A DNA stretch of 64,000 bases from Crotalaria pallida (Eukaryota; Streptophyta; Magnoliopsida; Fabales; Fabaceae): positions 125,671,290 through 125,735,289 of the forward strand of contig CM075649.1 of the NCBI GenBank assembly GCA_037953625.1, read 5' to 3'. Position numbers and translations under genes: made by a program. This document shows, in pieces, positions 1-11,364 of this stretch. The notes beneath the pieces are model-generated. The model worked only from the letters and a program-made list of their open reading frames with translations, made no database searches and was not told the DNA's origin. Within the stretch, counting starts at the first letter, position 1, and every line of letters starts with the position of its first letter.

Positions 1-484
1 TTGTAACTCTTTCATAATCATATCCATACAGGGAGCCACCAATCTTTTGGAGTTACCTCCACAACTTTCACAACTCATTGGCTCCACACATATTTTCCAA
101 ATCAGGATGAGTAGTTATTTTGAAAGTCGTGGAATGCAGAGTTTCGTTGCAAATAGGATTTTGCAACCAACAGTGAAGGTACTAACATATGATAAATTGA
201 AAGCACACATTAAAAAATTTCTAATTTAATTGGATTTTCTTGATATTTTAGACTAAAAAAGAAGAAGAGACCCCAAATAATATAACTAGAACAACAATGG
301 AAAATGGAGATTCAAGTGAAACTTCTACTACCGAAGCTAAAGATGTACCTAAAAAAAGAATAAAGTTAAGGTATAGTACATTAAAATTTAAACTGTCACT
401 ATTGATATGTCACACCTCCTAACCATTATTTGTTATTTACACTATTTTAGGTTGCAATCTGATGAAGAAGAAACGTGTGCTTAG
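1..484 (+). CDS. 3' end of an RPA70-like (replication factor A subunit 1-like) gene, partial
   Basis: Three exons can be read in one frame: up to 178, 252-370 and 451-484. The introns begin GT and end AG (179-251, 371-450), and the stop is TAG at 482-484. The last long exon contains residues such as SSYFESRGMQSFVANRIL, which resembles the C-terminal DNA-binding region of plant RPA1-like proteins. The tail is rich in Glu, Thr and Lys, as in these proteins. RPA1 binds single-stranded DNA in replication and repair. The start lies outside the window. Plant Helitrons often carry RPA-like genes, and a Helitron-like 3' end lies 2 kb downstream, so this may be a transposon gene rather than the host RPA. 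The splice phases agree, which supports the exon model; the family assignment is from memory of motifs and is moderately sure. Confidence 0.5.
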
Positions 485-837
485 AAGAACAAGCAACTCT
501 TTGAAAACAAAGTTGAACAAAAAAATTAAACTTTTTAATGATGTATTCTCGGATTCCACTTTTAGACAATTTAAACCTATTTTTCTATTTTTATTTTCGT
601 AATGGTTGTAATTTGAGACATAATAAAATTGCATAAATTTGCAATGACACAATATTGAGCCATAATATAAAAAAAAATAGACTTAGTATCTTTTTATATC
701 CATATAATTATAATCTCTCTAAGAATATGCTCTAATTTGGTATCAATGATTGAAATTTATTTATATCCATATAATTATAATATAATTTTATCATCATTAA
801 TTATATCCATATCCATATAAGTTAGTTTTTGGTTTAT

Positions 838-842
<5 letters not shown>
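485..842. other. AT-rich stretch, nothing recognised
   Basis: Very AT-rich sequence downstream of the RPA-like stop. No open frame with family features and no element ends were seen. A short phrase, TATATCCATATAATTATAAT, recurs near 697 and 764. Confidence 0.5.

Positions 843-875
<33 letters not shown>
843..875. repeat. (TA)n microsatellite
   Basis: An uninterrupted TA dinucleotide run of about 33 bp. Confidence 0.95.
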
Positions 876-876
<1 letters not shown>

Positions 877-878
<2 letters not shown>

Positions 879-1268
879 TTTAATATTTGGAATCGTTAAT
901 AAAAGCACATATCAATTTTTAATACTGATTTCCAAAAAATTGAATGAGTTTGAACTATAAAAAAAAAAGAAAAGTAACGTAGTGTATGCAATTGCAAGAA
1001 AGAAATTCAAGGTATAATTATATTTGATCAATTATCGTAACCTCCAATTAATTAATTAATTAGATATCAGATATAATTATATTCAATCAATTGTTGTAAC
1101 CTCCAATTATAAGGTGCATCCAATTATATATTTACGATATGCAATACATCATGAGAAACAACACTCGTGTCCTTTTTTTTATTTTTATTTTTTTTTGCGA
1201 TGTTAGTGAAAAACTCATCTCTAAGAGGTAAAATAAAAAACATGCATGCATGTCAGTGTAATTTTTAA
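877..1268. other. AT-rich stretch, nothing recognised
   Basis: No gene or element end was seen. Two similar phrases around ATAATTATATT(T/C) near 1010 and 1070 suggest a short local duplication. Confidence 0.4.
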
Positions 1269-1506
1269 CATAGAAGCCATTTTTTTTTGTCCGAATTCCT
1301 TGCGGAACCATCCCTATCCCCAAGAGTACCCTTAATACAAGGGAGCCCTTGAGACTAATCCGGACCGAGCTGCGTGGCTGACTCTCTCAGCGTGATGTTT
1401 TTAGTGGGAATCGAACATGGGGCTACTAGCACCTGTATCCCATTCCCAAGATTTCAGTTGGGGCCTTACACCAACTGAACCAAACCCCGTTGGTCATAAA
1501 AGCCAT
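1269..1506 (-). mobile_element. tRNA-derived SINE with 12-bp target-site duplication
   Basis: Read on the minus strand, the 214-bp body starts at 1494 and ends in an A-run, seen as a T-run at 1281-1288 on the plus strand. A box-A-like GGTTCAGTTGG lies at 1471-1481 and a box-B-like GTTCGATTCC at 1407-1416, both on the minus strand. This is the RNA polymerase III internal promoter of tRNA-derived SINEs. The flanks CATAGAAGCCAT (1269-1280) and CATAAAAGCCAT (1495-1506) form a target-site duplication with one difference. It lies inside the Helitron remnant, so it is younger than that. The family name is not recognised. Confidence 0.8.
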
Positions 1507-2452
1507 ATTTTCTACTTTAGATCTCTACCTTTTTTCTTCTTTTAATATAATTATACAAGTTCACGAATACAATTATCACTTGATCAAACCTATATTAGAT
1601 GTTCAAACTGAGGATGAAAATACAACTGGGGATTATAGGTACGTTAAAACCTCATTTTACTCAATAATATTTTTTAAAGAAATTTACACACGCATAATTG
1701 AAGGTGATCAAAGAGACATGCATAATTGTGTATGTGGCAGTGAGAAAAACGTAAAAAATTAAGATTCCAAAAGGTCAAGAAGAATGCTCATAAAACAGAA
1801 ATTGAAAAAAGTTCATTAATCAATGTTCTTCATTATCAATAAAAGAAAAGGATGTAACAAACAAAACAAGAGAAATTAATATTCCAACTATAATTAAAGA
1901 AGCAACAACAACCACACATGTAATAAGAATTGGAAGGCAATCCAATCATAGAATTGGAAGGTGAACCAATCATACATGAAACAGTCTTCCTTAAAAAAAA
2001 CTACGACTACGATGAAGAGAAGTTGAAGGTTCATAACAAATCATAAAGAGTGAGAAAGATAAAAAGGATAATTTATCCACGGTGACCTAACTCTAATAAT
2101 TTTTTCGTGGTTTCTAATTAATAAGTTTGATTAAAATTTGTCATTTATTATTATGTCATACACATTCAATTACGAAAAAATTAGTTGATTACTTCATTAT
2201 TTAAGGTTTCACTTATTTATTTTTATTATCCAGTGTGCTATGGTTCTTAATATTATCAAAATACCATTCACCACTACTTTAATAGTTTGATATACATCAA
2301 CATTTGATATTTGAATTATTTTTTACTATTTAAAATGTCCAAAATATTTGTTTTAGCAAAGTTTAAATATATTTGAACTTCAGAACTTCAATAAAATGTG
2401 ACATAGTTTTATAAAAAAAAACATGTATTTAAATTTTAAAATATACATGAAA
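1507..2452. other. Non-coding AT-rich part of the Helitron remnant
   Basis: No coding frame with family features. Short open frames here are AT-rich chance frames. A short repeat (GAATTGGAAGG) occurs near 1927 and 1953. Confidence 0.4.
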
Positions 2453-2481
2453 CCCATGCAACGCACGGGCTTGACAACTAG
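2453..2481 (+). terminator. Helitron 3' hairpin and CTAG end
   Basis: A GC-rich 7-bp stem with an AAC loop stands in very AT-rich sequence and is followed by TTGACAA and CTAG. This is the transposition terminator pattern of plant Helitrons. Confidence 0.6.
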
Positions 2482-3101
2482 TTATACACTAAATATGAGG
2501 CCAAACATATTTCCTAAATCAACAATATGTGTTGTAAAATACACCAAAGAAGTCGTAGGCACAATGCGTATGGAGATACGATGAAATGATCTATTAGAAA
2601 AGTCTACTCTCATGTACAATTAAAATACCATCTTAAAAATTCTTAGTCTAAAAAAATCTTTAATTTAGTATAATCCTTACTCTTGAAATATTTTTAGTGT
2701 AGAAGTCATGGTTACATGATACACGAAATGATTTGGTTCGTGGTACAGGTTCGGGTACACGTATTGTAATTGATTAAAAGTGTGGTATGAACGGGATAGA
2801 CTTAATCGGTTCGCTATTTCGGGACGTGGTATGTTTTAAGTTTATGTTTGGTTCGCTCTTTGTATAATTGTATATTTGTTTTATAAGAGTATAAAAATTC
2901 TAATTTTGCTACTTGAATTTAGAAAGAAAATATCACAATACCTTCTCAAATTTATATTAGATCCAAAATCACATCAGCTTAAACTTAGAACTCAAAATTA
3001 TAAAGCAACGGTACACAAAAGAACATAGCTCTACGCCACTGCAAAATAACAAAAAGGGGTATACAAAATAATACCACCATAAAGCAACAGTACACAACTC
3101 A
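2482..3101. other. Intergenic sequence between the Helitron end and the solo LTR
   Basis: No element ends or genes recognised. A phrase ATAAAGCAAC(G/A)GTACACAA occurs twice, near 3000 and 3080. The last five bases (3097-3101, ACTCA) are the left target-site duplication of the solo LTR. Confidence 0.4.
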
Positions 3102-3271
3102 TGTAACATCCTAAATTTTATTTCCAAGTGTAATTAGTAATTAGAATGAATTTTGGGTGAAGAAATGAAGAGTTTAAGTTAAAATAGTATATAGAGGGTA
3201 TTTGGGAATTAGACTCATAAGACTTTAGGGAATTTTAAATGTAAGTTCCATAGCTCAAATCAAGAATTCCA

Positions 3272-3334
3272 CCGTTGGATATGAAGTAGGATGTATGTTT
3301 TAAATTGTCTCAAAGTTTGAGCACGATCCAACGG
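3272..3334. repeat. Conserved inverted repeat CCGTTGGAT ... ATCCAACGG in solo LTR
   Basis: Nine-base perfect arms at 3272-3280 and 3326-3334. The same arms with similar spacing occur in the LTRs at 41306-41368 and 62953-63015. In each case a cluster of palindromes follows. Confidence 0.85.
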
Positions 3335-3388
3335 GTTGAAAAAAAAGTTGCAGAAGTTTGAAGTTGGTAAGTTCAAACTTTTGGGTCC

Positions 3389-3606
3389 TCGCTCCAGCGA
3401 AAATGGGTTCGCTCGAGCGAAGTAGTGTAAATTGGACCCTGATTCCCTGAGTAGTTTTCGCTCCAGCGAAACTTGGTTCGCTCCAGCGAAAGTCTGGTTC
3501 CCTCCAGCGAATCTTTGCTGGCTCAAGCGAAAATCGATTCGTGTCAGACCCAAAATTACTGAGGAAAACTCGCTCCAGCGAGAAATGGTTCGCCCGAGCG
3601 AAAAGT
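3389..3606. repeat. Palindrome cluster, CGCTC(G/C)AGCG type
   Basis: About eight spaced units. The clearest is the perfect 14-bp palindrome TTCGCTCGAGCGAA at 3408-3421; others read TTCGCTCCAGCGAA with a one-base central mismatch. It lies in the LTR just downstream of the CCGTTGGAT inverted repeat. Confidence 0.9.
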
Positions 3607-4610
3607 GTCAGAGTTGGAAAAAAATAAAAACGTGTGGACCACTCGTTTTGACTTCCAAAGGAAGTCACTAATGCCAGCCACACAAGTGTGCAGCCATGCA
3701 ACAAAATGTTGCAAACCAACACAAATCAACAAAAGCAACATCAATAAAAACTCCCTTTCTCTCTCTACTCGGTTCTCTCTCCTCTAGGGTTCCAATTTCA
3801 TTCTTCTACTCAAGCTTATTGATCATCAAGCATCCTTATCAAGCCAATAAAATGAGTTAGGACTCTACTCTTTATTCCCTCCTTAATTGGAACCCTCTCT
3901 CCTATTTTCCTTGGATTTTCTTCAACCTACAATATGGAGAATCACCATTGCCCTCATGCAAAATAATCAAGATCAAGAAAAGGATAACTGATCACTCTCT
4001 AGCAAGTATACTAGATCGCAAAGTAATATAGTCAATAATGTAACACCCCGTCTAATACCTCATATTTGTTTTAAATAATAAAGAGATTGTTTTGAGAAAG
4101 TGTTTTCAAAAGAGTATTTGGAAAGATTATTTCTTGGAGTGAATTTCTTTTTATGATTTCAAGTGATGAATGATTTCAAAGAAATGGTTTTCATGAGAAA
4201 TTATTAGGAGTTTTGAATTGAGTTTTTGAAGAAATAATTATGTGTTTGATATTTTATATTTTAAGGAAATTATGATTTTGTGCAAGAGTTATTTTGTGAG
4301 AAGAAAAATCAAATTATTTTCTATGTGTGTGTGCATGTATGTGTTCGGTCATGTGTGCATGTGCATGCTAGGGCCTTTGATTTTTCTAGAAGCCTAAAGG
4401 AGTAGACTAGTATCATATAGGATTAGTTTAGTGGAAAGTGTGGTTAAGGGAATTGACCAACCAATAAGACATGAGATTAGAGCCTAATTTCACTCTCTTT
4501 GTCTAGTGACAAGACCTAAGCCATGCAACTTTTTGGAAAGCCAAAATTGCCCCTAACCATTTCACTCTTGACCGAATTTCCAAGGGAAAATTGATAAGCT
4601 CACGGTTTGC

Positions 4611-4620
4611 CTATATATAC
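4611..4620 (+). promoter_or_regulatory. Candidate TATA box in left LTR
   Basis: CTATATATAC, also kept at 13331-13340 in the right LTR. A pyrimidine-rich stretch and a GA tract follow at about 30 and 90 bp. Probable pol II start region; inference. Confidence 0.5.
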
Positions 4621-4706
4621 CCAAGACCTTAGTTCATTTCCAACCATTTCCACCATTTCTCATTTCATTTCCTTAAACACTTATTCTAAGAGTTCCCCAT
4701 TAGCTC

Positions 4707-4743
4707 TTAGAAGAGAGATAGAGAGAGATAGAGAGAGAGAGAG
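4707..4743. repeat. GA-rich microsatellite in left LTR
   Basis: AGAGAGATA/GAGAGA run. The right LTR counterpart at about 13431-13481 is longer, a typical length change since insertion. Confidence 0.85.
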
Positions 4744-7700
4744 GTCGAGAAGCTTAGAGAGGAAGGAGAAGGAGATCAAGCCCGAAGACTTAGGTTTTCT
4801 CTTGAAGATCAAGTAAAGAAGGTTGAAGATCTTCTCTTTTTCTTTGGTTTGTTCGAAGATGCTAGAGTTGTTAGAGTAGTTTCTATCTCTAAGTCTTGTA
4901 AAGGTTCATTTGTTCTTGCATGTTAATTTTTCTAGTAGATCTATGCTTGTATGTAATTTCTAAGCCTTGATCTTGAGTTTTCAAGAGCCAAACAAACTTG
5001 TAGAACCCTAAACTATGGACTCTATTATTCGGCCATGTCTAGGAAACTAGGTCATGATGATTTTTATTTTGATTCAAGTTCTTGCATGTTATTTTTATGC
5101 TTATACAAGTTGATTTAAGTAGTTAAAATGCTTTGATTTTGGTTTTGATTTTGATAAAGCTTTGATCTTTTGTTTTTATCTTTAAAAAGTTTAGATCTTT
5201 GCTTTGATCTTTAAAAAGTTTTGACCTTGAAGCTTGTATGTGATTTTTGAACTAAAAAGTCTTAAACTTTGTGTTTGCATGTCACGATTTTAGCAAGAAG
5301 TAAAAGGAAATCAACTTTTGAAAAATGGTTTTTGTTTTGATCTAAGTTTATTGTTGTTGCATGTTAAAGATTTGAGCTTTCCTCTTGGTTTTGTTGATTG
5401 AATATTCGGCCAAGGCTTTGAACAAAAAGATCATGATTTGTTTTCCATGAAAAAGGCACTTGCATGTGTTTTCTTTTTTGATCCAAATATTTTTAAAGTG
5501 CATGCAAGGAAAATAAAATGAAAAATTGTTTTGAAGAGGAAGAGAGGTCACGGTTTTATGTTGAAAAAGGGAGTGGTATTTTTCAAAACCATGTGTTTAA
5601 AAGTGCATGAATTGATTTGAGGATTTAAGGTTTGCATGTTGAAAAAGTGCATCAAAAATCTTGTTTTGCCATGATGATGATTCGGCCTAGGCTAGGTTTA
5701 GTAGGATAGATTCTTTTCCATGTGAATTGACTTGATGTAATGAATGTGTTTTGTGATTTAATTTTAAGAAAAATTATTTGAATTGTGTTGAAATTATTTC
5801 TTTTCAATTCGGTTTTGGTGAAAGAAAATGAGTGAGTGAATTTGATTATTCCAACAAGTATTTTCATGGTTTTGATTTTAATTCTTTGCTGTCCAAGATT
5901 TATTCCTAAGGTATTTCAACTTTAAAAATGTTTTTGATTTATGGAAAATGTGGATTTCAAGTGCTATTTGAAATAACAAAAGTTGGAATGAAAAACACTG
6001 AAAAATCAATATTTTACAAATTGAGAAGATGGCTGGACTTATTTCATACAGCCACATAAATTAAATTTTAGTTTGTTTTAACATGAGTTTTCAAATGATT
6101 TTGAAGGATTTCAAGTACAAGAAAAGATTGTGAGTTGTTTTGGAAAAACGATTGTGTTTTAAAGAAAAGAATAAAGGAAAATAAGGGATTTTCTATTTCA
6201 AGTAAAGAGACCAAGTGATGATTTTTAATTGAAGTAGATTTTTGACAAAAGCGTATTTTATTTACTGTGAGGTATTCTCTAGACGGTGGGAACGAATTGC
6301 AAGGAGAAGCTAGAGATTTCCGAGGACAGAGCGTTTCGTTTGCTGGGATAAGAGGTGCGGTGATCCCGTAACGTGGTTGCTCGGATCGTGATGAAATGAG
6401 ACTTACGTGATATATTATGTGCTATATGTTTATCCGTTTTATTAAATTCGATGCATGCTTATTTCTGTTATGTATTGGTTCTTTTGTGATTATACTGTTG
6501 AGTATACCATATGCTGTTTGGAAAGTTTGAATGTTGTGATCTACGATAATGGAAATCATGAGAAAGAGTAAGACTTGAAGTTAAGTGGAAAAGTAATAAG
6601 TGATGAGATCCATTTCATGGAGCAATGATGCACCAGATGTGGAGATCATGATCGTGAAGCTGAGATCGTGCTGGCGGATTCGAGATGGAGAATGATTGTC
6701 AAGCGGCTATTGAGAAGGATCAAGAGAATGCAAGAGAGCTATGAGAATTCCTACGGGAACAGTTTGATGGAATTGTTGCCAAGTGGCTAGTGAAAGTGAA
6801 AGAAACATGTGAATATTGTGGGGAACGGACATAACCCTTAGTGGTCGGGACTTGTCGAAGGGATGAATCAAGGGCAAGCCGACCTTAGGATAATTAAAAG
6901 AATTAAAAGACTTTAAAAGACTCTAAAAGACTTTAACATAAGCGGTGAGCTATGAGAGTGCGAAGTAGTGGAGAGGAAGATACCATGGGTATCTGCGGAT
7001 ACTCAGGTGGAGATTGCATGAGGGGAGGGCAAGGACGGTGAACGTCAAGAAGCCTGGAGTATGTTTCTAGGAGGAACGAATCCCACATGTGGCATACGAA
7101 CGTGGTTGGGACTGGGCCCTAAGCCGTGGTAAATTCTGCACAGCTAACTAGAAATGATACTGTCACCCCCTTGATTGCAAGTCTAGAACAGTGAGAGGGA
7201 CTAGAACGGGGCATTGTGATTTGCCACTGTACCCGAGATTTTCTACAGTGAGCCTTGATTAAATGATATTATATGAATTGAATGAAATGATTTGAGGCCG
7301 TACCGAGAGTTTTACAGTTCTCCTGGCTTGGAGCCAATTGTGAGACAGTTGTTGTGCCCGCGTGGTAAAGGTCCTGTACTCCTGTTATCTTCCGACTAGG
7401 ATTGGATGGAGACCGAGGAGATGTACAATGGCGGACCGAGGGAGCATCATGAGTACGACGGCGATCCTGCACCTTTGGCTGCAGTGATTCCTCAACCAAT
7501 GGAGGAGGAAGACGCAAGTGACTCTGGTCACGAAGCGAAGGCGGATTCTAGTGAGGAAATGGAGACGGATGCTAGTTCGGATGAAGAGTGATGTCCGGCG
7601 TTCTGTGTCTAGATGTTCTAGATGTCTAGGATCTAAGTTCCCAATCGAGGATTACTTTGTGAAGTACCATGGATGTAATTAAGCTACTTTTTAAATTATG

Positions 7701-7984
7701 GTTATGTAATCTTTTTGTAACTATGAACTGCTTTTGGAAAACTTCTGGAGGTGAGACTCCTATGTTATGAAATATGTTTCAGTCGTAATGAAAATGATGT
7801 TATGATATGTTGGTGATGTTTTGGTTACGAGAAGTTTCGAAAGTGACAACTCGATTTTCAAGTAAGTGTTAATAGCAACTAATGAACTCATGTTTTTTTT
7901 TAAAAAAAAATGGCCTCATTTTTGCAACAAATTGACAATAAATCAGTTAAGGTTTTGGAAGTGAAAATCGGGCTGTTACAGAAG

Positions 7985-7996
7985 TGGTATCAGAGC
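7985..7996 (+). promoter_or_regulatory. Primer-binding site (initiator Met-tRNA)
   Basis: TGGTATCAGAGC lies 4 bp after the LTR end. It is complementary to the 3' end of plant initiator methionine tRNA and primes minus-strand DNA synthesis. Confidence 0.9.
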
Positions 7997-8117
7997 AATG
8001 GTAATCCTCAGTGGCCTTAAGCATAGTCTTATATGCTTACTCTGTGTAACTCTGTTCGTCTAGAGTATAGGTTTTGCGTTGTCGTGTGTTGAACCCCCTT
8101 TCTGTTTCGTTTTTAAG

Positions 8118-10397
8118 ATGAGTCGTACGCGTGGGAGACCTTCCGGTTCAAGTTCGAGAAACCCTGGTGAGGATGCTGATAACCCGGATTCGGCGGATTT
8201 TATGGCTCGGATGACGGCAGTGATGACGGGAGTCAACGATAATCTTCAAGCGTTGCATCGGCAAGCGCAGCAGAATTTCAACAATCAGCAGCAAGCTCAG
8301 AACCTGGAAGCTCAAGGATATAGGGGATTGGACGAATTTTGTCGTCGCAACCCGAAGGAGTTCGCGGGAGGTTTCGCTCCGGACGCGGCAGTGGAATGGA
8401 TAGAGGATTTAGAGCGAATTTTTGGAGGTATGGTGCAGTGCAATGATGATCAGAAGTTGGCTTATGCTGGGTTTATGCTGACAAGGGAGGCTGCGGCATG
8501 GTGGCGAGTTACTAAGCAAGTGATGATGAATCTGGGAGAAGCGCTAACGTGGGAAGCTTTTAAGCAGAAATTTCTTGAGAAGTATTTTCCGGTGTATCTG
8601 AGGACTCAGAAGGAAATGGAATTCTTAAGGTTGAGTCAAGGGAATTTGTCGGTTGATGAGTACGCTTCGAAATTTGAAGAGCTGGTTAAGTATGTACCCC
8701 AATATGCTGGAGGGGAAAACGAGCGATCGAAGTGTGCTAAGTTTAGGGATGGTCTTAAGCCGGAGATTAAGTTAGCTTTTTCTCATCTAGAAATAGATAA
8801 TTTTGCTAGTTTGGTAAATCGATGTCGTATGTATGAGGGAGGTTTGAAAGCAAGGGGAGCAGCTGAGAGGGTAATGAACCCATCTTCATCCCATGGATCG
8901 GTTCGTAATCTTCTTTTTCATAGAGATTCTGGTGGGAGGTATAGGACCCCGCATCCGTATTCTGGTTCGAGCGGAAGGAGAGATCTACGCTTTGGAGGAA
9001 GCGGACAAGGTGGAAGCTTCGGAGGCAGCGGTAATCGCGGTGGAAACCGTGGGGGCAGCAGCTATGGAGGAAATCGCATGGATCGTAGTGGTGGTAGTCG
9101 CAGTAGCTTCGGTGGAATGAGATCAGGGAATGCACCTCCTCGATGCAACAAGTGTGGTCGCAGTCACTATAGTTCGATGTGTCCACCAAGGAATCCGAAT
9201 TGTTTCAACTGTGACAAGCCTGGTCACATTGCGAGGGACTGCAGGGAGCCTAAGCGAGCGGCTAATTCGGGGAATGCAAATCGTCCTACTCTGCAAGGGA
9301 GAGTGTTCACAATGAGCGGAGCTGAAGCTGCGAATGCTGCCAATCTTATCCAAGGTGAATGTTTCATTCATAAGAATTCCTTGTTAGTGTTGTATGATTC
9401 GGGTGCTACTCATTCATTTATTTCTCATGATGTGGTGAATAGATTAAATTTGAAAGTAGATGCTTTACCCTATAATTTGATTGTTTCTACCCCTACTGAT
9501 AAGCCTGTGATAGTATCTACTTATTGTTCTAATTGTCCCTTAGAGATAGAAGGTAACACCTATTTTGTTGATTTGATACAACTACCCCTTTCTCAAATAG
9601 ATGTTATCTTAGGAATGGACTGGCTTATGAGGAATCATGTTCTTCTGAACTGTTCCGAAAAGTCATTAGTTTTTAGTGAAACCCAATCTTCTTTGCCTAA
9701 ACCCAAAGACCCTGAGCATTTATCTGCCAAGCAAATTCAAACTTCATTGAAGGATGGCGCAGTAGCCTACATGTTTCTGGCTTCATTGGATGTTAAGAAG
9801 GACAAGGAACTGCACGAATTGCCCGTAGTTCGAGACTTTCCTGAAGTTTTTCCGGAAGAGATACCTGGTTTACCGCCAATTCGAGAAGTGGAATTCTCAA
9901 TTGACGTAATCCCTGGAAATGGACCGATTTCTAAAGCACCTTATAGGATGGCTCCGGTGGAGTTAGCTGAGTTGAAGAAGCAATTGGAAGAAATGTTGGA
10001 GAAGAAGATGATACGGCCTAGTGTTTCACCCTGGGGAGCACCGGTTTTGTTCGTCAAGAAGAAGGATGGTAGTATGCGTTTGTGTACGGACTATTGCCAA
10101 CTGAACAAGGTGACGATCAAGAACAAGTACCCTCTGCCCAGAATTGACGACTTGTTGGATCAATTGAAGGGAGCGACCGTATTCTCCAAGATTGACCTTA
10201 GATCAGGATATCATCAGATAAGAGTAAAGGAGGAAGATATTCCCAAGACTGCTTTCAGAACTCGTTACGATCATTACGAGTATCTGGTTATGCCTTTCGG
10301 TGTAACAAATTCTCCTGCGATATTCATGGACTACATGAATAGAATTTTTCATCCTTACTTGGATTCATTGTTGTCGTGTTTATCGACGATATTTTGA
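8118..10397 (+). pseudogene. gag-protease-RT (first part of polyprotein), Tekay-type
   Basis: The best start is ATG 8118 (MSRTRG); an upstream TTG-started extension is not needed. In order: a retrotransposon gag capsid domain (about residues 65-200), a Gly/Arg/Ser-rich stretch, two Cys-His knuckles (from about residue 343 and 362, the second CX2CX4HX4C), an aspartic protease with DSGATHS at about 427, and the start of RT from about 590. One RT position normally reading DYRQLN shows Cys for Arg. The frame ends at 10397, just after the point where the catalytic FIDD motif should be read. There one base is missing relative to the next frame, so RT is cut by a frameshift. The product would form the particle and process the polyprotein. 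Confidence 0.9.
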
Positions 10398-11239
10398 TTT
10401 ATTCCAAGACTAAGGAGGAACACGCTGAGCATTTAAGGACAGTCTTGACAATGCTGAAGGACAAGCAACTCTATGCTAAACTGTCAAAGTGCGATTTTTG
10501 GTTGGACTCAGTGCATTTCTTAGGGCATGTGATCTCGAAGGACGGAATTGCAGTGGATCCTGCAAAAGTGGAAGCTGTGCTGGAATGGAAGACACTGACA
10601 TTTGTGATGGAGATACGTAGTTTCTTGGGATTAGCAGGGTATTACCGTCGGTTTATCGAAGGATTTTCTCGTTTGTCTTTGCCTTTGACGAAGCTGACGA
10701 GGAAAGGTCAACAATTTGAATGGTCGGCAAAGTGCGAGGAGAATTTTCAAGAATTGAAGAAGAGGTTGACAACCGCACCAGTGTTGGTCTTACCGGATAC
10801 GACGAAGTCTTTTTGTGTGTACTGTGACGCTTCGAAGCAAGGGTTAGGATGCGTGTTGATGCAAGAGCGGAAGGTAGTAGCCTATGCTTCGCGGCAACTG
10901 AAGATTCATGAGCTCAATTACCCAACTCATGACTTGGAGCTGGCGGTAGTAGTGTTTGCTTTGAAGATTTGGAGACACTACTTGTATGGTGTAAGGGTTG
11001 AAGTCTTCAGTGATCACAAGAGTTTGAAGTACTTGTTTGAACAAAAGGAGCTAAACATGCATCAGAGAAGGTGGATGGAATTCCTAAAGGATTATGATAT
11101 CAAGCTACAATATCATCCTGGAAAGGCGAATGTGGTTGCTGATGCCTTAAGTAGGAAGTCATTGCATGTTTCTGCATTGATGATCAAGGAGTTGGAGCTG
11201 ATTGAGGAGTTTCGGGATCTGAATTTAGGAGTGGAGTAA
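10376..11239 (+). pseudogene. RT (end) and RNase H, Tekay-type pol, shifted frame
   Basis: It continues the preceding frame after a one-base shift near 10365-10375. It starts with the RT catalytic FIDDILIYSK box, then the connection (FLGLAGYYRRFI) and RNase H with CDASKQGLGCVL, the SDHKSLKYLF motif and the end motif KANVVADALSRK. It ends at a TAA 11237-11239; a further shift lies between 11240 and 11364, because the integrase continues in another frame. RNase H degrades the RNA template during DNA synthesis. Similar in order and spacing to intact chromoviruses. Confidence 0.9.
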
Positions 11240-11364
11240 AGACCTAAGAGCATGGTATTAGGACAGTTGACAGTTTCAAGCGGATTTATGGAGAGGATAA
11301 AGGAACTTCAGCTAAAAGATGAGGAACTTCAAGCTAAGAAGGAGCTTTCGGAAAAGGGAAAGAA

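Larger units (their letters stand above)
1..2481 (+). mobile_element. Helitron remnant, 3' part (5' end outside window)
   Basis: The right boundary is a short hairpin at 2453-2469 (arms CCCATGC and GCACGGG, six of seven pairs). It is followed after 8 nt by CTAG at 2478-2481 and then T, the standard Helitron 3' terminus (hairpin, CTRR, insertion before T). There are no terminal inverted repeats, as expected. The RPA-like exons at 1-484 fit the gene content of plant Helitrons. No helicase is visible because only the 3' part is present. The association of gene and terminus is inference. Confidence 0.55.
4039..7980 (+). repeat. Left LTR of the Tekay-type element
   Basis: 3942 bp, very similar to 12757-17383. 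It is shorter because about 650 bp, present at about 16170-16822 in the right copy, are missing here near 7436. Confidence 0.9.

Noticed and set aside
3260..3787. Several open frames on both strands of the solo LTR
   Set aside because: The CGCTCCAGCG repeats read open in many frames; no protein features.
8806..9371. Antisense and overlapping open frames in the Tekay-type gag
   Set aside because: They are shadows of the sense gag frame with its knuckles and Gly-rich codons; no own motifs.
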